From assembly GCF_001427785.1 (NCBI RefSeq), contig NZ_LMHM01000002.1, positions 30,146 to 94,145 on the forward strand: DNA of 64,000 bases. The letters run 5' to 3'. Shown piece after piece: positions 17,216 through 28,121 of this stretch (position 1 is the stretch's first letter; each line of letters starts with the position of its first letter). A program made the position numbers and the translations under genes. The notes beneath the pieces were generated by a model. It was not told where the DNA came from, ran no database searches, and was given only the letters and a program-made list of their open reading frames with translations. Origin of the DNA: Lysobacter sp. Root690. GTDB taxonomy: Bacteria > Pseudomonadota > Gammaproteobacteria > Xanthomonadales > Xanthomonadaceae.

Positions 17216-18523
17216 GTGTCTGAAGATTCCAGCAAAACCCGCCTCGATCAGGTCACCGTGACCGCCGGCGACAAGAACTTCGCCCTGCCGGTGCAGCATC
17301 CGGTGCTCGGCGCTCCGTGCGTCGACATCGCCAAGCTGCCGAAAGAAACCGGGATGTTCACCTACGACCCGGGCTTCACCGCGACCGCGAGCTGCAAGTC
17401 GGCGATCACCTACATCGACGGCGACGAAGGCGTGCTGCTGTACCGCGGCTACCCGATCGAACAGCTCGCGGAGAAGTCGAACTTCCTCGAAGTCGCCTAT
17501 CTGCTGATGAACGGCGAACTGCCGACGCAGACCGAGTTCTCCAAGTTCGAACACGAAGTCACGCATCACACGATGATGCATGAGGCGTTCCGCACCTTCC
17601 TGTACGGCTTCCGCCACGACGCCCATCCGATGGCGATGCTGGTCGGCATGCTCGGTTCGATGGCGAGCTTCTATCACAACGAACTCGACCTGGAAGATCC
17701 CGAACAGCGCCGCCTGGCCGCGATCCGCCTGATCGCCAAGGTGCCGACGATCGCAGCCGCCTGCCATCGTTATTCGATCGGCTGGCCGATCCGCTATCCG
17801 AAGAACAGCCTCGACTACACCACGCGTTTCCTGCACATGCTGTTCGAAGTGCCGAGCGAGCCGCTGGAACTGAGCCCGGTCGCCGCCAAGGCGATGGACC
17901 TGTTGTTCATCCTGCACGCCGACCACGAGCAGAACGCGTCGACCTCGACCGTGCGTCTGGTCGGTTCCACCGGCGCCAATCCCTACGTCAGCGTCGCCTC
18001 GGGCGTCGCCGCGTTGTGGGGGCCTGCGCACGGCGGCGCCAACGAAGCCGTGCTCAAGATGCTCAACGAGATCGGCCGTCCGGAAAACGTCAAGGGCGCG
18101 ATCGACAAGGCCAAGGACAAGGAATCGGGTTTCCGCCTGATGGGCTTCGGCCACCGCGTCTACAAGAACTACGATCCGCGCGCCGCGCTGGTGCGCAAGA
18201 TGACCCACGACGTGCTCGGCGAACTCGGCGTCAACGATCCGCTGCTGGAAGTGGCGATGAAGCTGGAAGAGGCGGCGCTGAAGGACGATTACTTCGTCCA
18301 GCGCAAGCTCTACCCGAACGTCGACTTCTACTCGGGGATCATCTACAAGGCCCTCGGCATCCCGGTGGAAATGTTCACGGTGATGTTCGCGATCGCGCGT
18401 ACCGCCGGCTGGGTGTCGCATTGGCTGGAACAGCAGAACGATCCCGAGAACAAGATCGGCCGTCCGCGCCAGATCTACACCGGCCACGGCGTGCGCGATT
18501 ACGTCGGCGCCGACAAGCGCTGA
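17216..18523 (+). CDS. gltA: Citrate synthase
   Basis: The 435-aa type II citrate synthase condenses acetyl-CoA and oxaloacetate in the TCA cycle. Catalytic blocks are [14 protein letters not shown] (about residues 234-247), [11 protein letters not shown] (about 267-277), the [13 protein letters not shown] segment (about 309-321) and [11 protein letters not shown]. An N-terminal domain of about 45 residues fits the NADH-sensitive hexameric gammaproteobacterial enzymes. Translation begins at GTG 17216 with GAGGAG at 17204-17209, a well-spaced ribosome-binding site. It is flanked by its own promoter and terminator. Confidence 0.97.
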   Translation: MSEDSSKTRLDQVTVTAGDKNFALPVQHPVLGAPCVDIAKLPKETGMFTYDPGFTATASCKSAITYIDGDEGVLLYRGYPIEQLAEKSNFLEVAYLLMNGELPTQTEFSKFEHEVTHHTMMHEAFRTFLYGFRHDAHPMAMLVGMLGSMASFYHNELDLEDPEQRRLAAIRLIAKVPTIAAACHRYSIGWPIRYPKNSLDYTTRFLHMLFEVPSEPLELSPVAAKAMDLLFILHADHEQNASTSTVRLVGSTGANPYVSVASGVAALWGPAHGGANEAVLKMLNEIGRPENVKGAIDKAKDKESGFRLMGFGHRVYKNYDPRAALVRKMTHDVLGELGVNDPLLEVAMKLEEAALKDDYFVQRKLYPNVDFYSGIIYKALGIPVEMFTVMFAIARTAGWVSHWLEQQNDPENKIGRPRQIYTGHGVRDYVGADKR

Positions 18524-18549
18524 GTTACCGCGTCATACGATGAATACGA

Positions 18550-18577
18550 AACGCCCCGCATCCGCGGGGCGTTTTCG
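18550..18577 (+). terminator. Terminator after gltA
   Basis: ACGCCCCGC-ATCC-GCGGGGCGT is a perfect 9-bp stem followed by TTTTCGTTT, 26 bp past the gltA stop. Confidence 0.85.
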
Positions 18578-19019
18578 TTTGCGCCGATACGTAATGCGGC
18601 CGTGGACAAATTTGGGCCGAGGACAGACCGCTCGTTGAGGCGGTTGTTTCAGCCAGTGATGGCTACGACGGTGGGTGTGATGGGTGATGCGGCCTTGCGG
18701 TTGCGACACAGTGGTTCGGTGGCTTGTGCAGGGCGGTGCGGAGATGGATACGAAGACGCCCCGAGAGCCCTCACCCGCGCCTTCGGCGCGACCTCTCCCG
18801 CGAGCGGGAGAGGGATGCGAGGCAGTTGAAGAATTCGACGCGGCTCCGACTGCGGTCGGCTTGCGAGCGAGGTGTTCAAGGCGGTTTAGGAGTTCGACGC
18901 GGCTCCAACCACCTCTCCCGCCCACGGGGCGGGGTGAGGGCCGCGCCAATTTCCTGCGCGCCGATCGATGCCGATGTCGGCAAAGTGTCGCTGCGCCGAT
19001 GATCTTTCAGACCCGCGGC
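18578..19019. other. Intergenic with CTCTCCCGC hairpin repeats
   Basis: A perfect palindrome CTCTCCCGC-GA-GCGGGAGAG lies at 18793-18812, preceded by CCCTCACCCGCGCC, and a degraded copy lies at 18911-18940. The block is a dispersed intergenic repeat. No gene is supported here. Confidence 0.6.
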
Positions 19020-19409
19020 TTACTCGACCGTGCAGTCCTTCAAATTCAAGTAGTCGGTGCCGCTGGTGAAACCGACCGTGCAGGTCGCGGTGAACTTGGC
19101 GCCGATCTTGAGCGCGCCGAGCTTCTTGCTCTGCGCTTCGTCCTCGCCCATCAGGCGGGCGTATTCGGCTTCTTCGCCGGCCTCGGTGGCCTGCAGGATC
19201 GGCGTGTCGTCCATCGAGGTGGTCTGGTCGAGCACCACCGCGCTGAAACGCACGCGGGTGTCGTACTCGGCCATCGACAGCGCGCTGTTGCCGGCGTTTT
19301 CGTAGCTTTGGTAAAGCTTGGTCAGGCTGGTCGCGGCGGGCTTGTCGGCGGCGACGGCGGCCGACGAAAGCGTCAGCAGGCACAGCAGCGCGGGTCCATC
19401 GAATCGCAT
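19020..19409 (-). CDS. Small exported protein, possible OB-fold (tRNA_anti-like)
   Basis: The 129-aa product has a signal peptide (MRFDGPALLCLLTLSSAAVA). About 105 mature residues follow, with two cysteines near the C-terminus (FTATCTVGF and LKDCTVE) that could form a disulfide. The pattern of a strand-rich body ending in a Cys-containing LxxCTVE resembles small periplasmic OB-fold proteins of the tRNA_anti-like group; this is a weak resemblance. AAGGA lies upstream of the ATG at 19409. The frame stays open far upstream to 20333, but that part overlaps another gene. The function is unknown. Confidence 0.75.
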   Translation of the reverse strand: MRFDGPALLCLLTLSSAAVAADKPAATSLTKLYQSYENAGNSALSMAEYDTRVRFSAVVLDQTTSMDDTPILQATEAGEEAEYARLMGEDEAQSKKLGALKIGAKFTATCTVGFTSGTDYLNLKDCTVE

Positions 19410-19587
19410 GAGACGTCCTTGAGTGGGTACGGAAAGATCGCCATTGTGCCGTCGGTACGCGTCGGTGTCTCGCTCATAATCGGCCATGTTTCGCGCAAGT
19501 CTCGCCGGATCGGGTTGAGCCTGCGCGAAGCCCGGCGGGTTGCGTGGCCCGTGCTTGTGCTTGCTCGGAGCCTCAGCATTACTTCCT

Positions 19588-19724
19588 GTCATCATTCCCG
19601 CGCAGGCGGGCTCCGCTTTACTTCGGCGAAGCCGAACATCCACTGTCTTTCGTGCGAGAACGCCTGAAGTACTGGATGTACGGCTTAGCCAAACAAAGCG
19701 GAGCCCGCCTGCGCGGGAATGACG
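19588..19724. repeat. Inverted pair, ATTCCCGCGCAGGCGGG family
   Basis: Left arm 19588-19619 and right arm 19696-19724 are near-perfect reverse complements with a core of CCCGCGCAGGCGGG. About 76 bp separates them. It resembles the repeat pair at 21933-22019. It lies in the 347-bp gap between two minus-strand genes, where no other gene is seen. Confidence 0.75.
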
Positions 19725-19756
19725 GTAGGATCGCGCGCGCTCGCGGGAGTGCACGG

Positions 19757-20767
19757 CTATTTGAGGTCGGGAAAGCGTTCCAGCGCGCATTGCATCAATC
19801 GCTCGGACAACCGTGGATCGCGCTCCTTGAAATAGTCCGACATGTCGCGTTGCGCGCCCGGATCGCCGGCTTGCGCGGCGCGCCAGCGCAGCGTCGTGAC
19901 CAGGTCTCGATCCGCTGGCGAGGCATGGCCGTCTTCGTAGCTGGCGATGGTGCCGTGCAGTTCGGCGAGCTTGTTGTAGCCGGCCGGCGCGCCGCGTTGC
20001 AGCAGCCAGGCCACCAAGGGCTGGGCCGATTCCCAGTCTTCGCCGTACATCGCCACGTTGAACAAGGTGGTGACCGCGCGCCAGTTGCCTAATTGAGCTG
20101 CCTCGATCAGGACCGGTTCGGCCTGCGCGTCGTACGCGCCGATGCGCCGGGCCTGTGCGTATTTTTCCTGCGCGGTGGCGGTGATTTTCGGCAAGCCAGC
20201 ATTGCCGGTGTCGCAGGCGAAGTTGTCGGCGATCAGGCGCGCGGCGGGCGTGCGCATCCACGTTTGCTGGTCGCGCATCGCTTCGGAAATGATCGAAACC
20301 ACGCGCTCGGAGCTCATCGTCGAAGACATCCATGCGGTGCGGGCCGCCAACCGGCGCTTGCGTTCGAGATCCTTGCGCTCGTCTTCGGCTTTTTCCTGTT
20401 TCTGCGCCCGGGTGTCCTCACGCGGCCCGATTTCAGCGCAGTCCTCGAACTGCGCCTCCGGTCGCCGCCAACATTCCGCGCTGACCTTGACCGGGAACCG
20501 GCCCCATAGCATTTCCAGGACGTAGTGCTCCTGGCCGATGCGCGGGGTCACCGTCGCTCGCGCATCTTCGCCGGTCACGCTCTGGACCAGGACCGTTCCG
20601 TCGGCCAGGTCCCAGTGATACGGCTCGTTTCGCCAGTGCCCATCGAGTTGCAACTGGCGCGCGTCGGCGGCGGCAGGCGGTTGTGCGAATGCGTTCGATG
20701 CGAGGCCAAGGGAGCACAGCGCGATCGCCATGACGAACCAGCACGGACGGCGAGGGCGATGGGTCAT
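19757..20767 (-). CDS. Exported protein of unknown function
   Basis: The 336-aa product has a signal peptide ending at NAFA (about residue 28). A strand-like N-terminal domain (HWRNEPYHWDLADGTVLVQSVTG) is followed by a charged linker rich in Lys, Glu and Arg at about 115-145. The helical C-terminal half resembles Sel1/ankyrin-type repeats (PVLIEAAQLGNWRAVTTLFNVAMYGEDW, then RWRAAQAGDPGAQRDMSDYF). I do not recognise the family. The start at 20767 is chosen for the signal peptide. It lies 76 bp downstream of the transglutaminase-like gene on the same strand and is probably co-transcribed with it. Confidence 0.75.
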   Translation of the reverse strand: MTHRPRRPCWFVMAIALCSLGLASNAFAQPPAAADARQLQLDGHWRNEPYHWDLADGTVLVQSVTGEDARATVTPRIGQEHYVLEMLWGRFPVKVSAECWRRPEAQFEDCAEIGPREDTRAQKQEKAEDERKDLERKRRLAARTAWMSSTMSSERVVSIISEAMRDQQTWMRTPAARLIADNFACDTGNAGLPKITATAQEKYAQARRIGAYDAQAEPVLIEAAQLGNWRAVTTLFNVAMYGEDWESAQPLVAWLLQRGAPAGYNKLAELHGTIASYEDGHASPADRDLVTTLRWRAAQAGDPGAQRDMSDYFKERDPRLSERLMQCALERFPDLK

Positions 20768-20843
20768 GGTGCGTTGCTTCCTGCGATGGATCGATGTGGA
20801 TTTATACATGTTCGTGCCTGCGACGACGTAGCGGCGGCCGCGT

Positions 20844-21800
20844 CTATGGAGCCCGCGCGCTCGTCTGCAGATCGCGGATGAAGTGCGCGTATGCGCCGCG
20901 GTCGTCGGCGGCGCTGACTGCGATGCGGTCGAGCTGCGCTTGCGCCTGGCGCGCAGCCTGATCGGCACCGAGGCTGCCGTCGAGCACGCCGTCGCGCAGT
21001 TGCCGCATGCGTTGCAGGCTCAGGCCGGACGCGCGGGCGTACTTGTCGTTCTGGGCGAGAAAGAAAGCGACCAGCGTCGTCGGCAGTCTTGCGTCGTCGA
21101 CGATGTCGCGACGGCCGTATTCGTAAATCTTCGCCTGCTTCCACGGGTCGAAGCCGCGGGTGCCGAAACTGTCGGATTGGGTCAGAAAGATCTGCGTGGT
21201 CGGAACCACGATGCGGGTTTCGCGCGGGCTCGACGCGACACGCCATACCGCGACGGTGTGATTGGATGTCGGCCAGAACAAGCCGACGTTGCGTACGCCG
21301 CCGCGGCGGGCGAGGAAGGCGTACAGCGCGGACAGCTCGTCGCATTCGGCGGTGGCGGTGATGCCGGTCGGCGTCGCGCCGCGCAGCGATCGCCATTGCG
21401 TCCAGATCGCGTCGGAGTTGGGTTCGCGATCGGTGATCGCCCAGTGCAGGTTCCAATAGCCGCCGTCGCGGGTGGCTTCGAACAACATGCGCAGATAGGC
21501 GTAGTCGGCGTAAGGCAATTGCGTGGTGCTCACGCGCTGGTCGGCGAGCAGGGTGTCGTAGTCGGCGCGTACGGCAGGGCTGGATTGCGACGCGGCGGCT
21601 TGTGCGCGCAGGCGCGCGACCAGGCTGGCGACGGTGTTTGCTTCGGCTGTCGGGGTTGTGTTGGACGCGGCGCGCGGGGCCGGCGGTGTCGCGGTCGCAA
21701 TGAACGACAGGGTCGACAGAAGTAGGGCGCCGAGCAGCTGGCGTGCGCCCGATGCCGTGTTCCGCATGGTCGAGTCGGTGCGCTGGGGTTGTTTTCGCAT
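20844..21800 (-). CDS. Exported protein with transglutaminase-like Cys/His motif
   Basis: The 318-aa product has a hydrophobic N-terminal segment (LLGALLLSTLSFIATA, about residues 22-37) consistent with export. The central segment ATAECDELSALYAFLARRGGVRNVG places C153 at a helix start, and H181 follows in the strand SNHTVAVWRV. This Cys-helix then His-strand order is that of transglutaminase-like thiol enzymes; the third catalytic residue is not identified. AAGGA sits 8 bases before the ATG at 21800, which fixes the start. The assignment to that fold is inference. It heads a probable two-gene unit with the gene at 19757-20767. Confidence 0.75.
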   Translation of the reverse strand: MRKQPQRTDSTMRNTASGARQLLGALLLSTLSFIATATPPAPRAASNTTPTAEANTVASLVARLRAQAAASQSSPAVRADYDTLLADQRVSTTQLPYADYAYLRMLFEATRDGGYWNLHWAITDREPNSDAIWTQWRSLRGATPTGITATAECDELSALYAFLARRGGVRNVGLFWPTSNHTVAVWRVASSPRETRIVVPTTQIFLTQSDSFGTRGFDPWKQAKIYEYGRRDIVDDARLPTTLVAFFLAQNDKYARASGLSLQRMRQLRDGVLDGSLGADQAARQAQAQLDRIAVSAADDRGAYAHFIRDLQTSARAP

Positions 21801-21932
21801 GGGTTCGGTCCTTCGAACGGTTGTGTTGCTCGGTTGTGGCTGCGGTTACGAACGCATTCGAAGCACGGGCGGTTTCATAGCGTTCGGTTAGCGATTAATT
21901 CTCAGCTTGCGATGATGCTCGACCGTTTTTCG

Positions 21933-22019
21933 CCGTCATCCCCGCGAAGGCGGGGATCCAGAGACTTCAGAGTCATGCATGGATGAAGCCCTGGATGCCC
22001 GCCTTCGCGGGGATGACGG
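21933..22019. repeat. Inverted pair, CGTCATCCCCGCGAAGGCGGGGAT family
   Basis: Left arm 21933-21960 and right arm about 21991-22019 are near-perfect reverse complements. Each holds its own CCCGCGAAGGCGGG-type hairpin. This repeat is widespread in proteobacteria. The surrounding 451-bp gap (21801-22251) shows no gene, only degenerate GAAGCAGTTC-type repeats at about 22095-22150. Confidence 0.8.
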
Positions 22020-22251
22020 CTGGGAGGTGTCGCGAGGATTTGAGGCGCTCTTTGGTCGCCTGATCGCGATCGCATGCTAAGCGTTCTGGTGAGGCGAAGC
22101 AGGCCGAAGAAAGCCGAAGCAGTTCGAAGCAGTTCGAAACAATCCGAAGAAATCTCGACCGACGCGAACCTGCGACGACGGCAAAAACAAATCGCTCTCG
22201 CTCCATACCGGCCCGCACCGATCACATCATTTCCATGCACCACGACACCTG

Positions 22252-22905
22252 CTATCCCCGCTCGAACTCCGAAATCTCCTCATCCGCCAGCAACTGCCGC
22301 ACTTGATTGGCGCCCGCGCGCTTCATCGGTTTTTCGTCGACCTGCGACAGCGGCGCCTGGCGTAGCACGTCCAGCGGCAGCACGGTCAGGTCGAAGGTCA
22401 GTTCCTCGGCGCTGAACACCCACACCGGGAAGTCTTCGCTGCGTTCGCGATCCAGGCGCAGGCGGCGTTCGCGCGCCTCGGCCGGGATCAGGTGATGGTC
22501 GAGAAACATCGATACCGCGTCGGGATCGTCGCTGTACAGGTGCAGGGCGACCGGGCTGCGCGCGTCGGCGGTGCCGTCGAGCACCGGGCCGACCAGGCGC
22601 GGTTCGAACGGAGCGAAGAACTCCAGCGCGCGCAACGCGGCCTCGCGGCGTTGGCGCAGGCCGTCGAGGTTGTCGCGCTGGAACAGGCGCTGGTATTCGC
22701 GCAGCGCGTCCTCGATCTCGCGGTTACGCGGCAGCGAGGCATCGTCGAAGATGCCCAGTCGTTCGGCGGCCTTGAGCTTGGCCTGGTGGTAGTCGCGGAT
22801 GCCGCTTTCGGCGATCAGCCGGGCGGCTTCGTGGGCGAGGCGATGACGGCGCTCGCGAATGCGGGTCTGCGCATGCTGATGTGCGTGCTGTCGGGCCTGG
22901 TGCAT
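22252..22905 (-). CDS. Conserved hypothetical cytoplasmic protein
   Basis: The 217-aa product has no signal peptide. It starts with a His/Arg-rich helix (MHQARQHAHQHAQTRIRERRHR). A helical domain follows (IRDYHQAKLKAAERLGI, then NREIEDALREYQRLF), and after it a mixed domain containing VALHLYSDDPDAVSMFLDHHLIPAEARERRL. The latter recalls uncharacterised proteobacterial proteins with a nucleotidyltransferase-like segment, but the catalytic acidic pair is not clearly present. The ATG at 22905 is chosen because GGAGG lies 5 bases upstream on the minus strand; a GTG at 22926 is also in frame. The function is unknown. Confidence 0.75.
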   Translation of the reverse strand: MHQARQHAHQHAQTRIRERRHRLAHEAARLIAESGIRDYHQAKLKAAERLGIFDDASLPRNREIEDALREYQRLFQRDNLDGLRQRREAALRALEFFAPFEPRLVGPVLDGTADARSPVALHLYSDDPDAVSMFLDHHLIPAEARERRLRLDRERSEDFPVWVFSAEELTFDLTVLPLDVLRQAPLSQVDEKPMKRAGANQVRQLLADEEISEFERG

Positions 22906-23078
22906 CTCGACCTCCGCGGCGGGCACTCACGGCGAGGGCGCTCGCCGCGGCCGGTTGGGGCCGGCAAGAGCAAAGCTAGCACGTTCGTCTATCACGGCAA
23001 TGTCCACGCGGATACGCCGCTTTCAGCCGCCAGACAGGGCAAGCGCGACGGCAGGCGAACAACGCGGCGGACAAAGAA

Positions 23079-23108
23079 AAAGGCCGCACGCTGCGCGCAC
23101 GGCCTTCG
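23079..23108 (-). terminator. Terminator after mrcA
   Basis: On the minus strand AAGGCCG-TGCGCGC pairs with GTGC-GGCCTT and runs into TTTTTCTTT. It lies about 45 bp past the mrcA stop. Confidence 0.75.
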
Positions 23109-23153
23109 TCTTGTCCGGCGCGCGATCCGCGCGCCGTCTTGGGCTGCCCGCGA

Positions 23154-25727
23154 TCAGAAGATATCGAACGATTCTTCCGACGGCGCGGCGTCTTCGCTGC
23201 CGTAGTCGGTGTAGGTCTGCATGCGTTCGAGGTCTTCGGCCTTGACCCATTCGATCACGCCGCCGGCGCCGTCGGGAATCAGCGCGCCGTTGCCGGCCAC
23301 CGACACCTTGACCATGCCCTGCGGCGGTTCGTTCGGCTGGATCGGCTTGTCCTTGAGCGCCACGCGCATGTAGTCGATCCAGATCGGCAACGCGGCCTTG
23401 CCACCGTACTCGCGGTAGCCCAGCGACTTGTAGTTGTCGCGGCCGACCCAGACCGTGGTGACGTACGGTCCGCCGAAGCCGGAGAACCAGGCGTCGCGGT
23501 GGTCGTTGGTCGAACCGGTCTTGCCGCCGACGTCCTCGCGGCCGAGCACCTTGGCCGCGGTGCCGGTGCCGCGTTTGACCACGTCGCGCAGCATCGACAC
23601 GATCTGGTAGGCGATGCGATCGTCGATCGCGCGCGGCGCCAGGTTCAAGGCCGCCATTTCGGCCGGGGTGAGCGGCTTCTTTTCCGGTTCGGCTGGCTTC
23701 TTGTCCTTGCCGGCCTTGTCCTTCGGATCGGGCTTCTTGGCCGCGCTGTCGGTGCCGGGCGCGGGGCCCAGGTCGAAGCCGTCGACCACGTTGCTGACCG
23801 GCAACGCCGCCGACGAGGTGCCGCCGCGACCACCGCACTGCGGGCAGGCGGTGGCTGGCTTTTCCTTGAACACCACCGCGCCGGCGCGATCCTTGACCTC
23901 GTCGATGAACCACGGGGTGATGCGGAAGCCGCCGTTGGCGAACACCGAATAACCGCGCGCGACCGACAGCGGGGTCAGCGAGGCGGTGCCCAGCGACATC
24001 GACAGGTTGGGCGGCAGCTGCTCGGGATCGAAGCCGAAATGGCTGATGTACTTGCGCGCGAAATCGACGCTGATGGCATCGAGCAGACGCACCGAGACCA
24101 GGTTGCGCGATTGCACCATCGCCTCGCGCACGCGCATCGGGCCGGCGAAGTTGCCGCCGTCGTTCTGCGGGCGCCACAGGTGGCCGCGGCGGTCCTTGAA
24201 CACCACCGGGGCGTCGAGCACGATCGAGGCCGGGTTGTAACCGCGTTCGAACGCGGCCGCGTACACGAACGGCTTGAAGCTCGAACCGGGCTGGCGGCGC
24301 GCCTGGGTGGCGCGGTTGAACTTGGCGCCGGCGAAGCTGTAGCCGCCCGACAATGCGCGCAGCGCGCCGTCGGAAGGTTCCAGCGAAACCAGGGCGGCCT
24401 GCGCCTGCGGCAGCTGATCGAGACGGTAGGTCACGATCGGCGGCTCGGTCGGGGCTGCGGGTGCCGCCGGTGCGGCTTCGCCAGGCTTGGGTTCCGCCGC
24501 CGGCTTGGCCGGGGTTTCCAGGCGCGCGACCCGGACCAGGTCGCCGCGGGTCAGCAGGCTGCCGGGGCTGCGGCCGCCGAAGCCCTGCTTGTCGGTGAGG
24601 GTCAGTTCGGTGCCGTCGGCGAGCGCGACCGTCGCCTGCGCGCCGCTGGTCGCCAGGACCACGGCCGGCAGCAGGTTGGCCTGGGCCGGAATGCCGCGCA
24701 GGCGCACGCGGATCGCCGCCGCGTCGTCGCCGGCGGCGAGGTCGAAGTGCTGCTCGACGCCGTGCCAGCCGTGGCGGCGGTCGTACACCGACAGGCCGTC
24801 GCGGATTGCCTTATCGGCGGCGACCTGCAGGGTCGGGTCGATGGTGGTGGTGACGTGGTAGCCCTTGGTCAGCGCCTCGGCGCCGTAGCGGGCGACCATT
24901 TCCTGGCGGACCATCTCGGCCACGTACGGCGCATACACCTCGACCGGCCGCTCGTGCGGGGTCGCGTGCATCGGCACCGCCTTGGCCTGGGCGGCTTCGT
25001 CGGCGCTGATGAAGTGCTGCTCGGCCATGCGGTCGAGGATGTAGTCGCGACGGATCTTGGCGCGCTCGGGATTGCTGAGCGGGTTGCCGCTGGACGGGAA
25101 CTTCGGAATGCCGGCCAGCGAGGCCATTTCGTCGAGCGACAGCTCGCTCATCTTCTTGCCGTAATAGAACTCGGCCGCCGCGCCCACGCCGTAGGCGCGG
25201 TTGCCGAAGAAGCTCTTGTTCAAGTACAGCTCGAAGATCTCGTCCTTGCTCAGTTCCTGCTCCATGCGCATGGCCAGCAGCATTTCGCCGAGCTTGCGCT
25301 TGTAGCTGTATTCCGAGCTCAGGAAGAACTGGCGCGCGACCTGCTGGGTGATGGTCGAACCGCCCGGCACGCGCTTGTCGTCGGTGGTCGCCAGCAGCCA
25401 GACCGCGCGGCCGATGCCTTTGTAGTCGATGCCGTGGTGCTGGTAGAAGCGCGAGTCCTCGATCGCGATGAACGCCTGTTTCTGGCGCTCGGGCACGTCT
25501 TCGATCGCGATCGGGTAGCGCCGGGTCTCGCCGAACATCGCCATCAGGCGACCGTCGCGGGCGTAGACATACATCGGTTCCTGCAGCTCGATGGTGCGCA
25601 GGGTTTCGACGTCGGGCAGTTTGGGGACGATCAAGTAGTACAAGGTGCCGAGCGCGATGGCGCCCAGCAGGGCCACGCCGATGAACGCGTAAAGCGCCCA
25701 GCGCAGCCAACGGCGTATACGGGACAT
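23154..25727 (-). CDS. mrcA: Penicillin-binding protein 1A
   Basis: The 857-aa bifunctional murein synthase polymerises glycan strands and cross-links peptides outside the inner membrane. A short cytoplasmic tail and one membrane segment (about residues 10-33) come first. The GT51 glycosyltransferase domain has catalytic E90 in [10 protein letters not shown]. The transpeptidase domain has S482-x-x-K485 (SSFK), SRN as the SxN motif and KTG at about 736-738. An OB-like insert with a Pro/Ala linker lies at about 360-415, typical of PBP1A. The start is ATG 25727; the frame extends to 26087, but that extension is Arg/Pro-rich and precedes no signal. It is divergent from pilM, the conserved order in gammaproteobacteria. 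Confidence 0.96.
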   Translation of the reverse strand: MSRIRRWLRWALYAFIGVALLGAIALGTLYYLIVPKLPDVETLRTIELQEPMYVYARDGRLMAMFGETRRYPIAIEDVPERQKQAFIAIEDSRFYQHHGIDYKGIGRAVWLLATTDDKRVPGGSTITQQVARQFFLSSEYSYKRKLGEMLLAMRMEQELSKDEIFELYLNKSFFGNRAYGVGAAAEFYYGKKMSELSLDEMASLAGIPKFPSSGNPLSNPERAKIRRDYILDRMAEQHFISADEAAQAKAVPMHATPHERPVEVYAPYVAEMVRQEMVARYGAEALTKGYHVTTTIDPTLQVAADKAIRDGLSVYDRRHGWHGVEQHFDLAAGDDAAAIRVRLRGIPAQANLLPAVVLATSGAQATVALADGTELTLTDKQGFGGRSPGSLLTRGDLVRVARLETPAKPAAEPKPGEAAPAAPAAPTEPPIVTYRLDQLPQAQAALVSLEPSDGALRALSGGYSFAGAKFNRATQARRQPGSSFKPFVYAAAFERGYNPASIVLDAPVVFKDRRGHLWRPQNDGGNFAGPMRVREAMVQSRNLVSVRLLDAISVDFARKYISHFGFDPEQLPPNLSMSLGTASLTPLSVARGYSVFANGGFRITPWFIDEVKDRAGAVVFKEKPATACPQCGGRGGTSSAALPVSNVVDGFDLGPAPGTDSAAKKPDPKDKAGKDKKPAEPEKKPLTPAEMAALNLAPRAIDDRIAYQIVSMLRDVVKRGTGTAAKVLGREDVGGKTGSTNDHRDAWFSGFGGPYVTTVWVGRDNYKSLGYREYGGKAALPIWIDYMRVALKDKPIQPNEPPQGMVKVSVAGNGALIPDGAGGVIEWVKAEDLERMQTYTDYGSEDAAPSEESFDIF

Positions 25728-26163
25728 CGAAGCGGGTTCCGGGGTCGGTGGTCGTAGCGGGGAAGTATAGAGGAGCGCGGATCGCGACCCGGGTCCCGGT
25801 TTGTTGCTCGGCTGCGGGCGGTCCGTGCGGGGTCGTGGCGGGTTCGCGGTGTGTTCGTGTCGGGTCCGTGCCGGGGTTGGGCGGCCCGGTTTCGCGCAAT
25901 TGGCGGCCGGAGCGGGGTTTTCGCCAACCGATCCGCGCCGTCGCGAAGGCCGAAATGCCGGCGCCGGCACGGATCGCGTCCCGGCTCTGGCGGCAGGATC
26001 GGCAAAGCGCCCTGCGCCGTCGGGCGTTTTACGATTCGGCCGGCGCTCAGGCGTCCGCGCGCGGTTTCGCGCCGGGACGCCCGGCAAGTGGACTGACGGT
26101 GGCGGTCACGTGACGTTGAGGGTCAAAAAAGCACGACTTGGTTGGCATTCACGAAAGAAGTGG
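25728..26163. other. Divergent mrcA/pilM spacer
   Basis: No gene is supported on either strand. The part next to pilM becomes less GC-rich and holds the pilM promoter. I could not identify an mrcA promoter. Confidence 0.5.
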
Positions 26164-26192
26164 TTGCCAGCCTGTGAAAAGTCCGTTATCTA
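26164..26192 (+). promoter_or_regulatory. Sigma-70 promoter of pilMNOPQ
   Basis: TTGCCA (26164-26169) and TATCTA (26187-26192) are separated by 17 bp. Transcription would start near 26199, about 45 bp before the pilM GTG. Confidence 0.65.
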
Positions 26193-26193
26193 A

Positions 26194-27302
<1,109 letters not shown>

Positions 27303-27303
<1 letters not shown>

Positions 27304-28121
27304 TGGCACGCATCAACCTGCTCCCGTGGCGCGCAGAGCGCCGCAAGGCACGACAGAAGGAATTCGGCGCGATCATGCTGCTGTCGGTCCTGGCCGCGCT
27401 GGCGCTGTCGGTCCTGATCGTCTTCTACTACAGCAGCGAAATCAGCGGTCAGCGCAAGCGCAATGCGTTCCTTGACACGCAGATCGCCGAAGTCGAGAAG
27501 AAGATCACCGAGATCGAAGAGCTCGACAAGAAGAAGTCCAAGCTGCTCGCGCGCAAGGAAGTGATCGAGAAGCTGCAGTCCAACCGTTCGCAGATGGTGC
27601 ACCTGTTCGATTCGCTGGTGCGCACGATTCCCGACGGCGCGGTGCTGACCGCGATCAAGCAGGACGCGGAAACGCTGACCCTGGAAGGTCGCGCGCAGTC
27701 CAACGCCCGGGTCAGTACCTACATGCGCAACCTCGAAGTGTCCGGCTGGATGACCAAGCCCGACCTGAGCATCATCGAGGCCAAGGGCAACGAGAAGGGC
27801 CTGCCGTACGAGTTCAAGTTGCAGGTCAAGCTGGCCAACCCGAACGCGCCCAAGGACGAGGACGGCGACGGCTTCCCGGATGCGCCGGCACCTGGCGACG
27901 CGACCGCGATGCCTGCCGATGGCGCGGCTCCGCCCGCGGGAACGACGGCTCCGGCCGGCGCAGCCCCGGCCGGTACCGCTCCCGCGGCTCCGGCTGACGC
28001 CAAGCCCGGTGCCGCGCCGGCCACGACGCCCGCCAAAACCGTGCCTGCTCCCGCCCAGCCTGCCGCTGCGCCGGTCAAGCCCGCGCCCGCCGCCCCCACC
28101 AAGACAGGAGCCGCGTCGTGA
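27303..28121 (+). CDS. pilN: Type IV pilus assembly protein PilN, extended C-terminus
   Basis: The 272-aa inner-membrane protein has the PilM-binding motif RINLLPWR at residues 3-10. One membrane segment (about 23-43), a coiled coil (about 50-98) and a ferredoxin-like domain (about 100-180) follow. Beyond residue 183 comes an unusual tail of about 90 residues. It opens with DEDGDGFPD (185-193), like a calcium-binding DxDGDGxxD motif, and continues as Pro/Ala/Thr-rich low-complexity sequence. Typical PilN ends near 190-200 residues. PilN pairs with PilO in the periplasm. The gene overlaps pilM by 1 bp and pilO by 4 bp (GTGA). Confidence 0.94.

Noticed and set aside
19410-20333. N-terminal extension of the 129-aa exported protein
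   Set aside because: The frame is open upstream but crosses a repeat pair and the neighbouring gene. The ATG at 19409 has AAGGA and starts a signal peptide.
23139-25757. 872-codon frame on the plus strand
   Set aside because: It is fully antisense to mrcA; composition and lack of a start signal mark it as a shadow.
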